Assembly: GCA_963808815.1 (NCBI GenBank)
Contig: CAWEGI010000004.1
Span: forward strand, 62,001-126,000
Direction: 5' to 3'
Source: DATBLE01 sp963808815
GTDB taxonomy: Bacteria > Actinomycetota > Thermoleophilia > Gaiellales > Gaiellaceae
DNA: 64,000 nucleotides
Shown here: positions 47,492 to 56,654 of the stretch, in pieces
Layout: every line of letters starts with the position of its first letter
Numbering within the stretch: the stretch's first letter is position 1
The notes under the pieces: model-generated
Databases searched by the model: none
Seen by the model: only the letters and a program-made list of their open reading frames with translations
Told to the model about the DNA's origin: nothing
Program-made: the position numbers and the translations under genes

Positions 47492-48554
47492 TGCGGATCG
47501 CCTTCGACGTCTCGCCGCTCTCGCACCCGCGGACGGGCGTGGGGAACTACATCCGCGGGTCACTGGCGGGGCTGGTCGAGGCGGCGGGCGACCCGAGCAC
47601 GAGGTCGTTCCCTTCGCGCCGACCAGTCCGCAGGGGAAGCGGCGGATCCCGGAGGCGCTCGCCGGCATCCCGGTGGAGCCGCGCCTTCGGTTTCTGCCCT
47701 TCGCGCACCACTGGCGCCAGGCCTGGAGCCGCGTCGGCCGGCCGCCGGTCGAGCGGTTCCTCGGGACCGATCGACGTGCTGCACTTCTCGGACTGGATGT
47801 ATCCGCCGCAGCGCGGCGGCATCCGCTCGACGATGGTCCACGACCTCGTTCCGCTGCGGTTCCCGGAGTGGGTCCAGGCCCGCACGAAGCGGATGCACGG
47901 AGCGAAGTACCGAAATGCTGCGCACTCCTGCGATGTCCTGTTCGTCAACTCCGTAGTTCACGAAGGGCGAGGTGGTCGAGCTGCTCGGCGTCGCGCCGGA
48001 GAAGGTGGTGGTCGCCTACCCGGGTGTGGAGATCGCGGCCGAGGGGCCTCGCGCCGATCTCGGCCGCCCCTACCTCCTCACCGTGGCGACGCTCGAGCCG
48101 CGCAAGAACCTCGAGACGCTGCTCGCCGCGCCGCTACCGGACGGCCACGCGCTCGCCGTCGTCGGCGCGGAAGGCTGGGGGCCGCAGCCGTCGCTCGACC
48201 GCCCCGACGTGATCCGGCTCGGCTACGTGGACGACGACGAGCTCGGGCGCCTCTACCGGGGCGCCGCCGCGTTCGTCTACCCGTCGCGTTTCGAGGGGTT
48301 CGGCATTCCGATCGTCGAGGCGATGGCGGCCGGCGTGCCGGTCGTCGCCTCCGCCCATCCGTCGATGGACGAGGCCGCCGGCGACGCCGCCGTGCGTGCC
48401 GACCCGAACGACCCGGAGGCGATCGGGGCCGCGCGTCGAGGAGGCGCTGCGCGGCCGTGACGGGCTCGTCCCGCGCGGGCTGGCGCACGCGAAGCGCTTC
48501 CGCTGGGACGAGACCGGCCGCGTCATGCTCCAGGCGTTCTCCGCATGCGCGTAG
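47491..48554 (+). CDS. GT4-family glycosyltransferase (about five frameshifts)
   Basis: About 352 aa after repair. It starts RIAFDVSPLSHPRTGVGNYI, has LHFSDWMYPPQRGGIRSTMV and HDLVPLRFPEW, then LLTVATLEPRKNLETLL at the hinge and the donor motif YPSRFEGFGIPIVEAMAAGV. Extra bases: two in GGGCGACCC (47586-47595), one each near 47765, 47956 and 48430; 1064 bp then becomes 1059. It is the first of three tandem paralogous GT4 genes. Its repaired end overlaps the next ATG by ten bases. Confidence 0.8.
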
Positions 48555-49498
48555 GCCTCGACACCTCGCCGCTCGTCCAGACGCAGGCCGGGACGGCCCG
48601 CTACATCCGAGCGCTGCTCGCCCACAACGAGTACGAGCGGTTCTCCTGGGGCGGGCGCACGCGACCGGCGACGATCGTCCGCGATGCCTGGTGGTACCCG
48701 CACGGTCTACCGCGGGAGGCCCGCGGTCTCGACGTCCTGCACTGCCCGACGTTCCGCGGCCCTGTACGCAGCCGCGTCCCGATGGTAGTAACCGTCCACG
48801 ACCTCGCCGTCCTGCGCCACCCGGAGACGTTCAACCAGTGGACGCGGCGCTACAGCCGCTTTGTCGTCCCCAGGGTGGCGCGGGCGGCGAGGCGCGTGAT
48901 CGCGGTCTCCGAGTTCACCCGCGGCGAGATCGTCGAGCTGCTCGGCGTTCCCGCCGAACGGATCGACGTGATCCCGAACGCGGTCGGCCCACCGTTCGTC
49001 GCGGACGGCCCCGCGGCGGAGGGCGACTATGTGCTCGCCGTCGGGACGCTCGAGCCGCGCAAGAACCTGTACGCCGCCCAGCAGGCTGCCCGGTGGCTGG
49101 CTGCTCCCCTCAGAGTCGTGGGGGCGCGTGGCTGGGGCGGTGTTCAGGTCGATGGGTGGCTGGGTCGGGTCTCCGACGACGAGCTCGCCGCGCTCTACCG
49201 GGGCGCGCGCTGCCTCGTGTACCCGTCGCTGTACGAGGGCTTCGGCATCCCGGTGCTGGAGGCGATGGCCTGCGGCACGCCGGTCGTCACGAGCGCGGGC
49301 GGAGCCACGGAGGAGGTCGCGGGCGGAGCAGCGGTGCTGGTCGATCCACGCGACCCGGCGTCGATCGCGGCGGGTATCGAGGAGGCGGCGGCACGGCGCG
49401 ACGAGCTGCGAGCCCGAGGTCTGGAGCGGGCGGAGCAGTTCACCTGGAAGCGGATGGCGACGGAGACCCGGGCCGTGTACGAGCGGGCAGCCGCATGA
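48545..49498 (+). CDS. GT4-family glycosyltransferase
   Basis: 317 aa, intact. RVGLDTSPLVQTQAGTARYI is the N-terminal loop, VVTVHDLAVLRHPETFNQW lies in the acceptor domain, LAVGTLEPRKNLYAAQQAA at the hinge and YPSLYEGFGIPVLEAMACGT in the donor domain. It is shorter than average because the N-terminal domain is compact. It is the second of three tandem paralogues and is linked to the next by ATGA. Confidence 0.9.
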   Translation: MRVGLDTSPLVQTQAGTARYIRALLAHNEYERFSWGGRTRPATIVRDAWWYPHGLPREARGLDVLHCPTFRGPVRSRVPMVVTVHDLAVLRHPETFNQWTRRYSRFVVPRVARAARRVIAVSEFTRGEIVELLGVPAERIDVIPNAVGPPFVADGPAAEGDYVLAVGTLEPRKNLYAAQQAARWLAAPLRVVGARGWGGVQVDGWLGRVSDDELAALYRGARCLVYPSLYEGFGIPVLEAMACGTPVVTSAGGATEEVAGGAAVLVDPRDPASIAAGIEEAAARRDELRARGLERAEQFTWKRMATETRAVYERAAA

Positions 49499-50559
49499 CG
49501 CCCAAGCCGCTCGTCATGATCGACGCGGACGTGCTCGGCCGGCAGCGCACCGGGGACGAGACCTACGTCGAGAACCTGCTGCGCCGGCTTCCCGAGCTGG
49601 GCGGCGACGACTTCCGCTTCGCAGCGATCACGCGACATCCGGAACTCGTACCCGACGGTGTGGAACCGATCCGCGTCGCCACCGGCTCGCAGGAACTGCG
49701 GATGGCCTGGTCGGTGCCGCGGCTGCTCCGCCGGCTGCGGCCGGCGCTCGCGCACTTCCAGCACGCTCTCCCGTTCCGATGCCCGTGTCCGACGGTCGTG
49801 ACGATCCACGATCTCTCGTTCGAGCGCGATCCGCGGGCGATGAGCCGGCGCGACCGGTTCGTCTTCAAGCGCGTGGTCCCACGCGCGGCCCGCGCGGCGA
49901 AGCGCGTGATCGCCGTGAGCGAGCGGACGAAACGCGACCTGGTCGACCTCTACGGCGTCCCGCCCGACCGGATCGCCGTGACGCCGCACGGTGTCGATCC
50001 CGCCTTCGGGCCTTTTCGCAGCGTCGCCGGGCAGAGCCCGTCGACGCGCACGGAAGGCTTGGGCGAGGTCGCCGGCCGCGGCTACCTGCTGTACGTCGGC
50101 GCGGTGCAGGCGCGGAAGGATCCGCTCGCTGCCGCGCGCGCCGCGCGGGACATCGGGCTCCCCCTCGTGGTGGTAGGACCGGAGCGGGAGCCGGAGCTGG
50201 CGCGCGAGCTGGCAGGACTCGGCGCCGACGTTCGCGGCTACGTCGACAAGGACGAGCTCGCCGGCCTCTACCGCGGGGCGGCCGCACTCGTACTCCCCTC
50301 CCGCTACGAGGGGTTCGGGCTGCCGGTGCTGGAGGCGATGGCCTCGGGCCTGCCGGTGGTCGCGGCGGACGAGCCCGCCCTGCGCGAGGTCGCGGGTGAC
50401 GCCGCCGTCTACTCCGACGGCGACCTCGCCGCGGCGATCCGCATCGCGCTCGCCGATCGCGATCGCCTCGTCGCCGCCGGGCTGGAGCGGGCGAAGGCGT
50501 TCAGCTGGGATGAGACTGCCCGCCGCACGCTCGCCCTCTACCGCGAGGCGCTGGCGTGA
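49495..50559 (+). CDS. GT4-family glycosyltransferase
   Basis: 354 aa, intact. VMIDADVLGRQRTGDETYVE opens the protein, followed by VVTIHDLSFERDPRAMSRRD, VIAVSERTKRDLVDLYGVP, LLYVGAVQARKDPLAAARAA and the donor motif LPSRYEGFGLPVLEAMASGL. It is the third tandem paralogue; the series differs mainly in the N-terminal acceptor-binding loops, as expected for enzymes adding successive residues. Start and stop overlap both neighbours. Confidence 0.9.
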   Translation: MTPKPLVMIDADVLGRQRTGDETYVENLLRRLPELGGDDFRFAAITRHPELVPDGVEPIRVATGSQELRMAWSVPRLLRRLRPALAHFQHALPFRCPCPTVVTIHDLSFERDPRAMSRRDRFVFKRVVPRAARAAKRVIAVSERTKRDLVDLYGVPPDRIAVTPHGVDPAFGPFRSVAGQSPSTRTEGLGEVAGRGYLLYVGAVQARKDPLAAARAARDIGLPLVVVGPEREPELARELAGLGADVRGYVDKDELAGLYRGAAALVLPSRYEGFGLPVLEAMASGLPVVAADEPALREVAGDAAVYSDGDLAAAIRIALADRDRLVAAGLERAKAFSWDETARRTLALYREALA

Positions 50560-51311
50560 TCTCCGCAATCGTCGTCTCGCACGGGCACCGGGAGGAACTG
50601 GCCGAGTCTCTGCCGGCCCTCGCCCCTCAGGTCGACGGGATCGTCCTGGTCGCGAACGTGCCTGGCAGCCTCCCTGACGACACCCACGGTGCGCGGCTGA
50701 TCGAGAACGCAACGCCGCTCGGCTATGCCGCCAACCTGAACCGCGCCATCGCGGAGACGACCGGTGAGCTCGTCCTGGTCAACAACCCGGACGCCGTCCC
50801 CGAGCCCGGCGCCGTCGTCGTCCTCGCCGAGTTCATGAACGGGCACGCCCGTTGTGGGATCGCCGGCCCGCGTCTGGTGAACCCCGACGGCTCGTGGCAG
50901 GCGTCCCGGCGGCGCTTTCCGACGCTCGGCGGCACGCTCGTCCGTCGGACACCGCTCCGTCGAGTCTTCCCGCCGCTCGAGCGCCAGCGCTCGCATTACG
51001 AGCTCGACGAGCGGCCGACGGAGCCGGTCGAGGCCGACTGGATGCTCGGCGGCTCGCTCCTCCTTCGCCGCTCGATGCTCGACGAGCTCGGCGGCTACGA
51101 CGCCGGTTTCCGGATGTACGGCGAGGAGATCGACCTCTGCTACCGCGCTGCGAAGGCGGGCTGGGAGCGCTGGTACGTCCCCCAGGCGGTCGTCCGCCAC
51201 CGCTGGGACGCGCTCACGGACCAGACCTTCTGGACGCGCCGAACCCTGTGGCACTGGCGGTCGATTCTGCGCTTCGTGCGCAAGCATCCCGAGCGGCTGT
51301 TCGCGCGGTGA
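50556..51311 (+). CDS. GT2 family glycosyltransferase (rhamnosyltransferase-like)
   Basis: 251 aa, GT-A fold. AIVVSHGHREELAESLPALA binds the nucleotide, LVLVNNPDAVPEPGAVVV holds the metal-binding acidic position, and EADWMLGGSLLLRRSMLDEL then FRMYGEEIDLCYRAAKAGW (catalytic E/D region) are typical of WbbL-like GT2 enzymes. No transmembrane tail is present. GTG start overlapping the previous stop; its own stop overlaps the next GTG. Confidence 0.9.
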   Translation: MISAIVVSHGHREELAESLPALAPQVDGIVLVANVPGSLPDDTHGARLIENATPLGYAANLNRAIAETTGELVLVNNPDAVPEPGAVVVLAEFMNGHARCGIAGPRLVNPDGSWQASRRRFPTLGGTLVRRTPLRRVFPPLERQRSHYELDERPTEPVEADWMLGGSLLLRRSMLDELGGYDAGFRMYGEEIDLCYRAAKAGWERWYVPQAVVRHRWDALTDQTFWTRRTLWHWRSILRFVRKHPERLFAR

Positions 51312-51964
51312 CGGACGAAGCCGAACGCACGGGCGACAGCGAAGCCGGCGGCATGGGTGCGAGGCGAGGTCGTGACGCCGACGGTGTCGCCACCTGGACC
51401 GAACGGGAGTACGCCGACCCGGTTCCGTACCTACGTCATCGCGCCGAGCTGATCCGCTCGCTCGGGCCGCCGCTCGAGGACGGCGATCGGCTCGTCGACC
51501 TCGCCTGCGGAGACGGGGGACTGGCCGACTTCCTGCCGGGGATCGAGTACGTCGGCGTCGACGCCGATCCGCGGATGGTGGAGGAGGCGGCGTCGAAGGG
51601 CAGGACGATCGCCCACGCCGACCTGAACGACTTCACGCCCGACCGCCCCGTCGCTGCCACCACGCTCTTCCGCGCGCTGTACTACGCGCGGGACCGCCGC
51701 TCGTTCTTCCGGCATGCGGCCGGCTACACGACGAAGAAGGTCGTCTTCGACCTCAACCCGCGGCAGTACCGGGTCGACGACGTGCTCGACGAGCTGCGCG
51801 GCGCCGGCTGGGCGAGTGCCTCCCTGCGGCCCTTCTTGGTGCCGCAGACGCGCGCGCTGCCCGGCCCGCTCGGGGCCGCGCTGGTCCTCGCGGAGAGAAG
51901 CGGGCCGGCGGCGAGGCTCGCCCTCCGCTACCGCTTCACGTACCTGGTCGCGGCCTGGCGCTGA
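51308..51964 (+). CDS. SAM-dependent methyltransferase
   Basis: 218 aa. ATWTEREYADPVPYLRHRAE leads into motif I, GDRLVDLACGDGGLADFL, then EYVGVDADPRMVEEAASKG and AATTLFRALYYARDRRSFF. TKKVVFDLNPRQY takes the place of motif IV. The first 25 residues are polar and probably disordered. It is the last gene of the plus-strand operon and likely methylates a sugar hydroxyl or a chain end. It converges on the small secreted protein at 51966. Confidence 0.83.
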   Translation: MTDEAERTGDSEAGGMGARRGRDADGVATWTEREYADPVPYLRHRAELIRSLGPPLEDGDRLVDLACGDGGLADFLPGIEYVGVDADPRMVEEAASKGRTIAHADLNDFTPDRPVAATTLFRALYYARDRRSFFRHAAGYTTKKVVFDLNPRQYRVDDVLDELRGAGWASASLRPFLVPQTRALPGPLGAALVLAERSGPAARLALRYRFTYLVAAWR

Positions 51965-51965
51965 G

Positions 51966-52407
51966 TCAGCGTGCGCGGAGGCGGAGCTTCGGGCTCGTGA
52001 CGTTCGGGTGCTTGCCGTAGTCCGCGATCACGATGTAGAGGCCGCCGAGCCGCGGCGTGTACGGGATCCGGAAGACGCCGGCGCCACGGCCTCTGACCTT
52101 CCCGGTCCACACCTGCCGGTAGGTGCGGTTCACGCAGCGCTGGACGCGGAATCCGACCTGCCAGCCGGCCCGCTTCGGGACGGGCTTGACGGCGCCGACC
52201 ATGGTCAGCCGGACTCCGCGGGAGACGGCCGAATACGGGTCGGGATGGGCGTCGCCGCACTTGCCCGAGGCCTTCGGGTGCGTTCCGGGGAGCGTCAGGG
52301 AGACCGTCGGGCCGGTGGCGGCGGCAACGGCTGCGGCGACGACCAGTGCCAGAAGGGCGGCCCCGAGGGCGATCGCAGGCGCACGAAACGAGCTGGTGTC
52401 CAGGCAC
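51966..52407 (-). CDS. Small secreted beta-sandwich-like protein (one frameshift)
   Basis: About 146 aa after repair. It starts at GTG 52407; one extra base at 52402-52404 must be removed to read LDTSSFRAPAIALGAALLAL, a signal or anchor helix. The mature part has GTHPKASGKCGDAHPDPYSA and one further Cys in VQRCVNRTYRQVW, so a disulphide is likely, then a beta-rich ending YIVIADYGKHPNVTSPKLRL. Function unknown. TAAGTT (52415-52420, minus) ends seven bases before the GTG, which supports this start. Confidence 0.6.
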
Positions 52408-52458
52408 GACTCGAAACTTACCGGGCGACTGTTACGCGACCGTAAAGGCAGCCGAGCG

Positions 52459-54732
52459 TCACTGCTGCTCGAACCCGTACGAGACCTGGGCGCCGAGCCT
52501 CCGGCGGTCGCCGCCGCCGAAGTCGTGCGGGGAGAAGGTCGGCGCGATGGTCAACTCGACGCGGGTGCGCGGCCCAGCGTCGACTCTGAACACGCGCGTC
52601 TTCCCGCTGTGCACGGTCCAGCGCAGAACCTGCGAGACCTTCCCCAGCGCCGGCTGCTTGTCCGGGCCGCGGATGAGGCGGCCGACCTTGATCGTCACGT
52701 TGCCCGGCTTGTCCGTTCCCTGCCAGCCTGCGCGCGAGACGATGATCTTGATCCTGCCCCGCTTGCCGCCCGGGGTGGAGAACTGGTTGTAGGCGCTGAA
52801 CGCGGGGGCGTCCTGCGGGGCGCCGAACGTGGGCGTCACCCAGCCGTCCGGCTCGATTCCGGTCGGCGTGCTGGCCAGACGGAGGGGCGGGTCGATCCTC
52901 AGCAGCCGCCACGGCGCCGGCGCCACGACCACCTTGTGGATCGGGAAGCCGAACTCGTCCTCCTTGATCACGGACTGCACCTGCGGGCGAACGAGGTCCT
53001 TGCCCTGGACCGCGATATCCGCGTCCGCGACCATGTAGTCGACTCCCGGCGGCGCCCCGGTGGGGATCGACTTGCCGGTGAGTAGGCCGTCCGGCCCGGC
53101 GTCGGGCGTGACGTAGCCGGGTGCCTGCCGGCCCGGCGGCGGCGCCGTGCCGTCGAGGCTCCAGACGTAGCTCAGCCCCCGGTTCCAGAACTCCATCAGC
53201 CAGATTCCCTGCGGGTCGGTGATCTTCTGCCCGAGATAGATCGTCGGCTTCCCGGCGGTTGCGTCGTCGATCCAGGTGGGCGGGGTGGGGAAGTTCCGAA
53301 GCAGGTTCTTCGAGAAGTTGTTGGTGCCGTTCGACGCCGAGACCTCGCCGGCCACGTTCCACGCGATCACCAGCACGGCGGCGACGACCGTGATCCCGGT
53401 CCCGAGCCAATGTCGCCGTGCCACCGCGCGGAGCCCCGGCAGCAGCAGCAGCGCGATCGAGACCACGAGCACGACCGAGAGGAGGACCTTCACGTCGCCG
53501 TCGTCGAAGGCGAGGTCGCGGTTCGCCATCTGGACGATTGCGAGCCCGAGCGCGTCGGCGTACGGGAAGAGGTCGAGCTGGAAGGGGGTGGTCAGGATGA
53601 CGTAGAGGACGAAGCCGGCGCTGGCGGCCAGCGCGACGAGGTTCAGGCGCCGCCGCTGAAACGCGAGCCCCGTGGCGACGAACAGCAGCGGCGCGAGGTA
53701 GATGAGGTTGCGCTCCTCCACCACCGTCGAGAACACCGTGGAGAGGTAGGCGGCCTTCACCGCCGTGTAGAGGCCGAAGACGACGACGGAGGCGGAGGTG
53801 AGAGCGACGAACACGCGCAGCTCGCGCGTCCACGGCACCCCCTTCGGGCGCACGAGCGCCGCGAGGGAGATCACCGGCAGCAGCCCGACTCCGATCGAGA
53901 AGGCGCCGCCGGCCCAGAGGCCGTACACGATCATCCGGTGCCGGTAGTAGCCGGTCGCGACCAGCCAGGTCTGCGAGAAGGCGCCGACGCTGGCGCTGAA
54001 GACGATGATGCCGCCGATCGTCAGGACGACGAAGCCGACCCAGTCCCACGCGCTCCAGCCGGCGCGCCAGCGCGTCATCGGATCGCTCGTCCAGGCGAGG
54101 AACAGTGCCGCGAGCACGTACGCGACGATCAGGACCGCCAGCTGGCCGCGGATCAGCGTGGCGAGGAGCACCGAGATCGACGCTGCGATGTTCCAGCGCC
54201 AGGACCGCGTGACCAGACCCTTGGCGATCAGCAGGAACGAGAGTGCGGCGGCGGGATAGGCGAGCGGCTCCTCGATCACGAACGACCCATATGCGAGAGA
54301 TGGCCCCGCGACCGCCCCGATCGCGGCGAAGAGCGCCCAGAACCGCGAGACCACCATGCGGGCGAGCAGGTAGGTCGGGAAGATCGCCGCGGTCATCACG
54401 ATCACGCCGAAGTACTTGATCGCCGAGTAGGCAGTGTGGACGTCGTGGATCCGCCAGAACGGCGCGATCGCGTAGGTGTAGAGCGTGTCGAAGGCGACCG
54501 AGTGGTGCCGCTCCGAGGCCCGTCCCGTCTCGGCGATGCTGCGCGCGATCTGGGTGTACTTGAGCTCGTCGGTGAAGAGCCACGGAGTCACGTGGCCGCG
54601 GGTCTGCCACCCGTAGAGAACGCTCAGCCAGAGGAAGGCGACGACGACCGGGATCGCATTCGTCAGCCGGTCCGCCCACGTCCTCTCGTCGGCGGCCGGG
54701 AGCTGCGTGGCGGCAGGCGCGGCCGCAGTCAT
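52459..54732 (-). CDS. GT39-like multispan protein with large extracytoplasmic C-terminal domain
   Basis: 757 aa, intact. About twelve hydrophobic helices occupy residues 25-440. The first loop contains the acidic motif LFTDELKYTQIARSIAETGR, as in GT-C enzymes, and the second SVAFDTLYTYAIAPFWRIHD. FVIEEPLAYPAAALSFLLIA is another conserved helix. The C-terminal 290 residues are soluble and beta-rich, ending in VELTIAPTFSPHDFGGGDRR. It is close in plan to the damaged gene at 45384. Likely transfers a sugar from a polyprenyl carrier outside the membrane. The start overlaps the upstream gene by four bases. Confidence 0.75.
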   Translation of the reverse strand: MTAAAPAATQLPAADERTWADRLTNAIPVVVAFLWLSVLYGWQTRGHVTPWLFTDELKYTQIARSIAETGRASERHHSVAFDTLYTYAIAPFWRIHDVHTAYSAIKYFGVIVMTAAIFPTYLLARMVVSRFWALFAAIGAVAGPSLAYGSFVIEEPLAYPAAALSFLLIAKGLVTRSWRWNIAASISVLLATLIRGQLAVLIVAYVLAALFLAWTSDPMTRWRAGWSAWDWVGFVVLTIGGIIVFSASVGAFSQTWLVATGYYRHRMIVYGLWAGGAFSIGVGLLPVISLAALVRPKGVPWTRELRVFVALTSASVVVFGLYTAVKAAYLSTVFSTVVEERNLIYLAPLLFVATGLAFQRRRLNLVALAASAGFVLYVILTTPFQLDLFPYADALGLAIVQMANRDLAFDDGDVKVLLSVVLVVSIALLLLPGLRAVARRHWLGTGITVVAAVLVIAWNVAGEVSASNGTNNFSKNLLRNFPTPPTWIDDATAGKPTIYLGQKITDPQGIWLMEFWNRGLSYVWSLDGTAPPPGRQAPGYVTPDAGPDGLLTGKSIPTGAPPGVDYMVADADIAVQGKDLVRPQVQSVIKEDEFGFPIHKVVVAPAPWRLLRIDPPLRLASTPTGIEPDGWVTPTFGAPQDAPAFSAYNQFSTPGGKRGRIKIIVSRAGWQGTDKPGNVTIKVGRLIRGPDKQPALGKVSQVLRWTVHSGKTRVFRVDAGPRTRVELTIAPTFSPHDFGGGDRRRLGAQVSYGFEQQ

Positions 54733-56564
54733 GAGTGACCCTGCGCGGCGCCCAGCACCGCGACGGGGTCGAGGTCGGTCTCGCGCCGGACGAACCGGCA
54801 GGGGACATCGACGGCGGCGCAGGCACGCACGACAGCGTCGAGACGGTCGGCGGGGGCCCGCGGGATGGTGACCAGCACCGTGTCGGGCCGGGCGGCGTCG
54901 AGGATCCGGTCGATGTCGAGCGTCCCGCCGCGGACGGGAACGCCGAGCAGCCGCCGGCGATGCAGGCGCGGGTCGTCGTCGACGAAGCCGACGACGCGCT
55001 CGCCGGGTGTCTCGCGGAGCTCGCGAAGCAGGCTCCGCCCCGAGCGGCCGGCACCGACGATCAGCGTCCGGCGGGCGTCGCGCTCGCGCAGCGTCGAGCG
55101 GGCCCGGAAGAGGGCGCGCTCGCCGAACCTCGACGCACCGACCACAGGGATGCAGAGCAGCGCGTCGAGCACGAACACGCTGAACGGGAAGTCGCCGAGC
55201 GGCGTCGTCGCCACCACGATTCCCACCGCTGCCAGTTCGGAGACGAGGACGCCGAGCACGATCGAGGCCGCCTCGCGTGAGCCGGCGAAGCGCCAGATCC
55301 CCTGGTAGAGGCCGAGGAGGATGAATGCGATGTAGCGGGTGATGAGCACCGCGGGGAGGGCGACCGTGAAGACGTGCCGCTGGTACTGCGTGCCCATGCC
55401 CTGCACGATCAGGAGATAGGCGAAAGCGAAGCAGGCGCTGATCAGCACGAAGTCGAGCAGTACCTCGAGCAGCCGCCGCCGGTGGAGCACCACCGTTCGC
55501 AGCATCCAGCCACCCGGGACAGCCTCGGTCTCGGAGGTGCTGCCGCGCTCGAGGTCGACCAGGAAGCCGGCGAACTGGACGAGCAGCGCAAACGTGACCA
55601 GGACGCCGACCAGCGTGATCCTGTAGTCGCCGAGGACGGAATAGGCGAGCGAGGTCGCGCCGAGGCCGGCCGCGATCGCCGCCAGCAGAACGACGGTCTT
55701 CTGCTCCGACAGACCGCCCCGGACCAGCCGGTGCGAGGTGTGGTCCTTCCCACCCTGGTGGATCGGCCGGCGCTCGCGCATGCGCACCGCCGTCACGAGC
55801 GCAGTGTCGAGGATCGGCACGGCGAGGACGAGGATCGGCAACATCAGCGTGGCGACCGTCGTCTCGGCCACCTTCCAGCTGGTCGCGAGCCCGAGGGCGC
55901 CGAGTGTGAAGCCGAGCACCTGGCTGCCCGAGTCGCCCATGAAGACGAGCGCGGGCTTACCGGGGCGGAAGTTGAAGAGCAGGAAGCCGAGGCTGGCCAG
56001 GCCGAGGCTGAGCGAGAGGACGAGCAGCAGCCGCTCCTCGTGGACGGTGACGGCGTCGATGGCGAAGAAGACGGCGGCGATCAACGCGAGCGTCCCGGCC
56101 AGCCCGTCCATGTTGTCGAGCAGGTTGAAGGCGTTGGTCATCCCCACGAGCCAGAGCAGGCCGATGATCCAGGCGAGGACGTCGTTGGAGACGATCTCGA
56201 CCGAGAGGCCGGAGGAAAGCGCGATCGCGGCCGCGCCGAACTGGGCGGCGAGCTTCATCGGTGCCGGCAGCGTGTAGACGTCGTCGACCAGCCCGACCGC
56301 GAAGAGCAGTGCGGCGCCGCCGAGGACGCCGAGCAGCTCGCCATGGGCGTGCACGCCGCCGGCAGCGATCGCGGCGGCGATCCCGGCCGCGAGGCCCAGG
56401 AAGATGCCGACACCCCCGAAGGTCGGGGTGACGTGCTCGCTCCACCGCTCGCCCGTCGGGTGGGCGACGAGCCGTCGCGCGAGCGGCGAGTGGAGGAGCA
56501 ACCAGATCACGAACGCGGCCACGGGCAGGGCGACCGCTGCTGCAGCGGCACTCACGCCGGACAC
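54729..56564 (-). CDS. WecA/MraY-like phosphosugar transferase fused to FlaA1/CapD-type N-terminal module
   Basis: 611 aa. Residues 1-310 are a polyprenyl-phosphate HexNAc-1-P transferase: TPTFGGVGIFLGLAAG, VGLVDDVYTLPAPMKLAAQF (DD motif), NAFNLLDNMDGLAGTLALIA and FMGDSGSQVLGFTLGALGL, with the usual ten helices. Residues about 365-490 carry four further helices, and 500-605 form a Rossmann-type domain: TLIVGAGRSGRSLLRELRET, then VVGFVDDDPRLHRRRLLGVP. That second half equals the N-terminal half of FlaA1/CapD proteins but lacks the SDR catalytic domain. It may couple initiation to nucleotide-sugar sensing (inference). This is the second initiator in the locus. Confidence 0.87.
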   Translation of the reverse strand: MSGVSAAAAAVALPVAAFVIWLLLHSPLARRLVAHPTGERWSEHVTPTFGGVGIFLGLAAGIAAAIAAGGVHAHGELLGVLGGAALLFAVGLVDDVYTLPAPMKLAAQFGAAAIALSSGLSVEIVSNDVLAWIIGLLWLVGMTNAFNLLDNMDGLAGTLALIAAVFFAIDAVTVHEERLLLVLSLSLGLASLGFLLFNFRPGKPALVFMGDSGSQVLGFTLGALGLATSWKVAETTVATLMLPILVLAVPILDTALVTAVRMRERRPIHQGGKDHTSHRLVRGGLSEQKTVVLLAAIAAGLGATSLAYSVLGDYRITLVGVLVTFALLVQFAGFLVDLERGSTSETEAVPGGWMLRTVVLHRRRLLEVLLDFVLISACFAFAYLLIVQGMGTQYQRHVFTVALPAVLITRYIAFILLGLYQGIWRFAGSREAASIVLGVLVSELAAVGIVVATTPLGDFPFSVFVLDALLCIPVVGASRFGERALFRARSTLRERDARRTLIVGAGRSGRSLLRELRETPGERVVGFVDDDPRLHRRRLLGVPVRGGTLDIDRILDAARPDTVLVTIPRAPADRLDAVVRACAAVDVPCRFVRRETDLDPVAVLGAAQGHS

Positions 56565-56602
56565 GGTAACCGAGCGGTGTTAGACATTGATGAGCACAGA
56601 GC

Positions 56603-56635
56603 GGGACAGGTCGTCAGCCTGTCCCCGGTTCTTTT
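56603..56635 (+). terminator. Hairpin plus T-rich tract in the leader of the methyltransferase
   Basis: GGGACAGG (56603-56610), loop TCGTCAG, CCTGTCCC (56618-56625), then CGGTTCTTTT. No plus-strand gene ends nearby. Either this is an attenuator in the 5' leader of the gene at 56655, or the dyad is an operator between divergent genes. Confidence 0.4.
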
Positions 56636-56654
56636 GTACGGAGATACTCACAGG

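Noticed and set aside
15500..48560. Programmed ribosomal frameshifting or phase variation at homopolymers
   Set aside because: Too many sites in too many unrelated genes, in runs as short as two or three bases, and always an excess base; sequence error explains all of them.
15500..48560. Calling the frameshifted glycan genes pseudogenes
   Set aside because: Outside the single-base insertions the proteins are intact, with all catalytic motifs and tight start/stop coupling.
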